From a virus, in IMG/VR virus record IMGVR_UViG_3300021379_002126, positions 1-20,982 of that record: a stretch of DNA of 20,982 nucleotides. The stretch is one strand, 5' to 3'. The notes below the pieces were generated by a model. The model saw only the letters and a program-made list of their open reading frames with translations. It was not told where the DNA came from and did not search any database. This document shows, piece after piece, positions 20,149 to 20,982 of this stretch; the stretch's first letter is position 1, and each line of letters starts with the position of its first letter. The position numbers and the translations under genes were made by a program.

Positions 20149-20982
20149 TCAACAGAATTGAACATGTTTTTGAAATATGTCACAAGGTATTGGCACAAAG
20201 CTGAATCATCTTCAATCAAAGAGAATAATTTATTTTCCCCTTGAACTTTTTCAGGTAAAGAAAAACCACCTTCAGCCAAAACGTCTCTAAAATCATCTGT
20301 AATACTAATCCAAGCTCCAGCCTTTTTGATAAACTCCCAAGCTTCAAGAGTACTAACGATTTCCTTCTCAACCCAAATTGAATTGCCTCCAGTCCTGCCA
20401 TAGCGAATTGGATAATTAATTATAGTGTTGGTTTTTTCATTTGGAGATTTCTTAACGGTAACTTTAGCGTAATGACCAATTGCTGGATTGGTTTTTGAAT
20501 CCATCTTTTTGTTTGATGGGTTCTGTAAGATAAGATCTCCTTGATATCTAGGCTCAAACTGAATGATCCAGTTTGCAAAGTGTAACAAAGCATTACCGCC
20601 TGTTGCGGTAGTTTGACGAACATTACCTTTAACATATGGATCGAGTTTGATATCAGCTCGCACCTGAGAAATAAAGATCGCCATATGCCCCCTCTTACCG
20701 AGAGCTATAGACATCTTCTTCATAAAGTGAGCTGCAATGTTTGCTCCTCCAGCTACTTGAACAGCCTCTTCAAATTTCTTATCGTTATCAGATTTTTTGA
20801 TTAAGCCGTCTACAGAATCAAGAACAAAGCAATACTTATTCTTTTCATCATTTGTAGTTACAAGTTGCCTCATTAGATCGACGACAGTTTCGTAAATATT
20901 AGATTCGAAAACGAAACACGTTCCATCTTCCCAATCATTAGCGTCATATACAAATTTAATTCCACACCTCTTAATCATCTCA
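20145..20982 (-). CDS. RecA/UvsX-like recombinase (N-terminus beyond window)
   Basis: About 279 residues are visible. They begin after the Walker A region and include the Walker B strand KYCFVLDSVDGLIK and GKRGHMAIFISQVRAD. The L2-like region ATGGNALLHFANWIIQFEPR resembles the RecA/UvsX segment that contacts ssDNA. A C-terminal helical part and an acidic end (FNSVE) follow. The frame stays open to the right edge, and the missing Walker A shows that the ATG at 20978 is internal and the true start lies outside. It is the first visible gene of the operon; its stop overlaps the endonuclease start by ATGA. Strand exchange during replication-linked recombination is the likely role. Confidence 0.87.
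   Translation of the reverse strand, partial: EMIKRCGIKFVYDANDWEDGTCFVFESNIYETVVDLMRQLVTTNDEKNKYCFVLDSVDGLIKKSDNDKKFEEAVQVAGGANIAAHFMKKMSIALGKRGHMAIFISQVRADIKLDPYVKGNVRQTTATGGNALLHFANWIIQFEPRYQGDLILQNPSNKKMDSKTNPAIGHYAKVTVKKSPNEKTNTIINYPIRYGRTGGNSIWVEKEIVSTLEAWEFIKKAGAWISITDDFRDVLAEGGFSLPEKVQGENKLFSLIEDDSALCQYLVTYFKNMFNSVE

Noticed and set aside
1-20982. tRNA genes, CRISPR arrays, insertion sequences, integrase or attachment sites
   Set aside because: No cloverleaf, spaced repeats, transposase or integrase motifs, or long direct repeats were seen by eye; a dedicated scan was not possible.

Overview
The window looks like part of an AT-rich, tailed double-stranded DNA bacteriophage genome. It is almost entirely coding. 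Nearly all genes lie on the minus strand and are packed with 1-8 nt overlaps. Replication and recombination genes are phage-like versions of bacterial proteins. No structural or packaging gene is visible. The host is probably a Gram-negative bacterium, because the phage carries a beta-barrel outer-membrane protein ending in Phe and a secreted protein with a PEP-CTERM-like C-terminus. PEP-CTERM proteins are common in Verrucomicrobia/Lentisphaerae and some Proteobacteria, so the host assignment is an inference.

Right part (20982 down to 9339, minus strand): one long, translationally coupled replication/recombination operon. In transcription order it encodes a RecA/UvsX-like recombinase (N-terminus beyond the edge), a PD-(D/E)XK endonuclease, a 75-aa acidic protein, a DnaB-type helicase, a TOPRIM primase, a RecB/Cas4-like nuclease, a PHP-like protein, a DEDD 3'-5' exonuclease, the DnaE-type polymerase III alpha core, a two-AAA ClpA/ClpC-type unfoldase and a 71-aa basic protein. 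The polymerase is exploded into three cistrons (PHP, exonuclease, catalytic core) joined by ATGA overlaps. The operon ends in a strong hairpin terminator at 9249-9275.

Middle (9235 down to 3055, minus strand): an extended -10 promoter abuts the terminator and precedes a degenerate APH-kinase-like protein. A second promoter precedes a putative ssDNA-binding protein. Then come a large GT4-type glycosyltransferase (with zinc ribbon, DUF4214 and half of a GT9 domain), a second protein carrying the other GT9 half, a possible single-strand-annealing protein, a GNAT acetyltransferase and a small conserved-looking protein. The glycosyltransferase's conserved N-terminal strand lies upstream of its first ATG, in the -1 frame of the preceding gene. 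It begins exactly at a dnaX-type A AAA AAG heptamer two codons before that gene's stop. This is the most interesting signal in the window: a candidate programmed -1 frameshift or a non-AUG start.

Left part (3058 to 1): a lone plus-strand gene (membrane helix plus coiled coil) diverges from a minus-strand surface/lysis-like cluster. That cluster encodes an acidic low-complexity protein, a 63-aa holin-like protein, a PEP-CTERM-like exported protein and an outer-membrane barrel with its own promoter. A bidirectional terminator at 81-109 separates it from the end of a plus-strand gene entering from the left edge.
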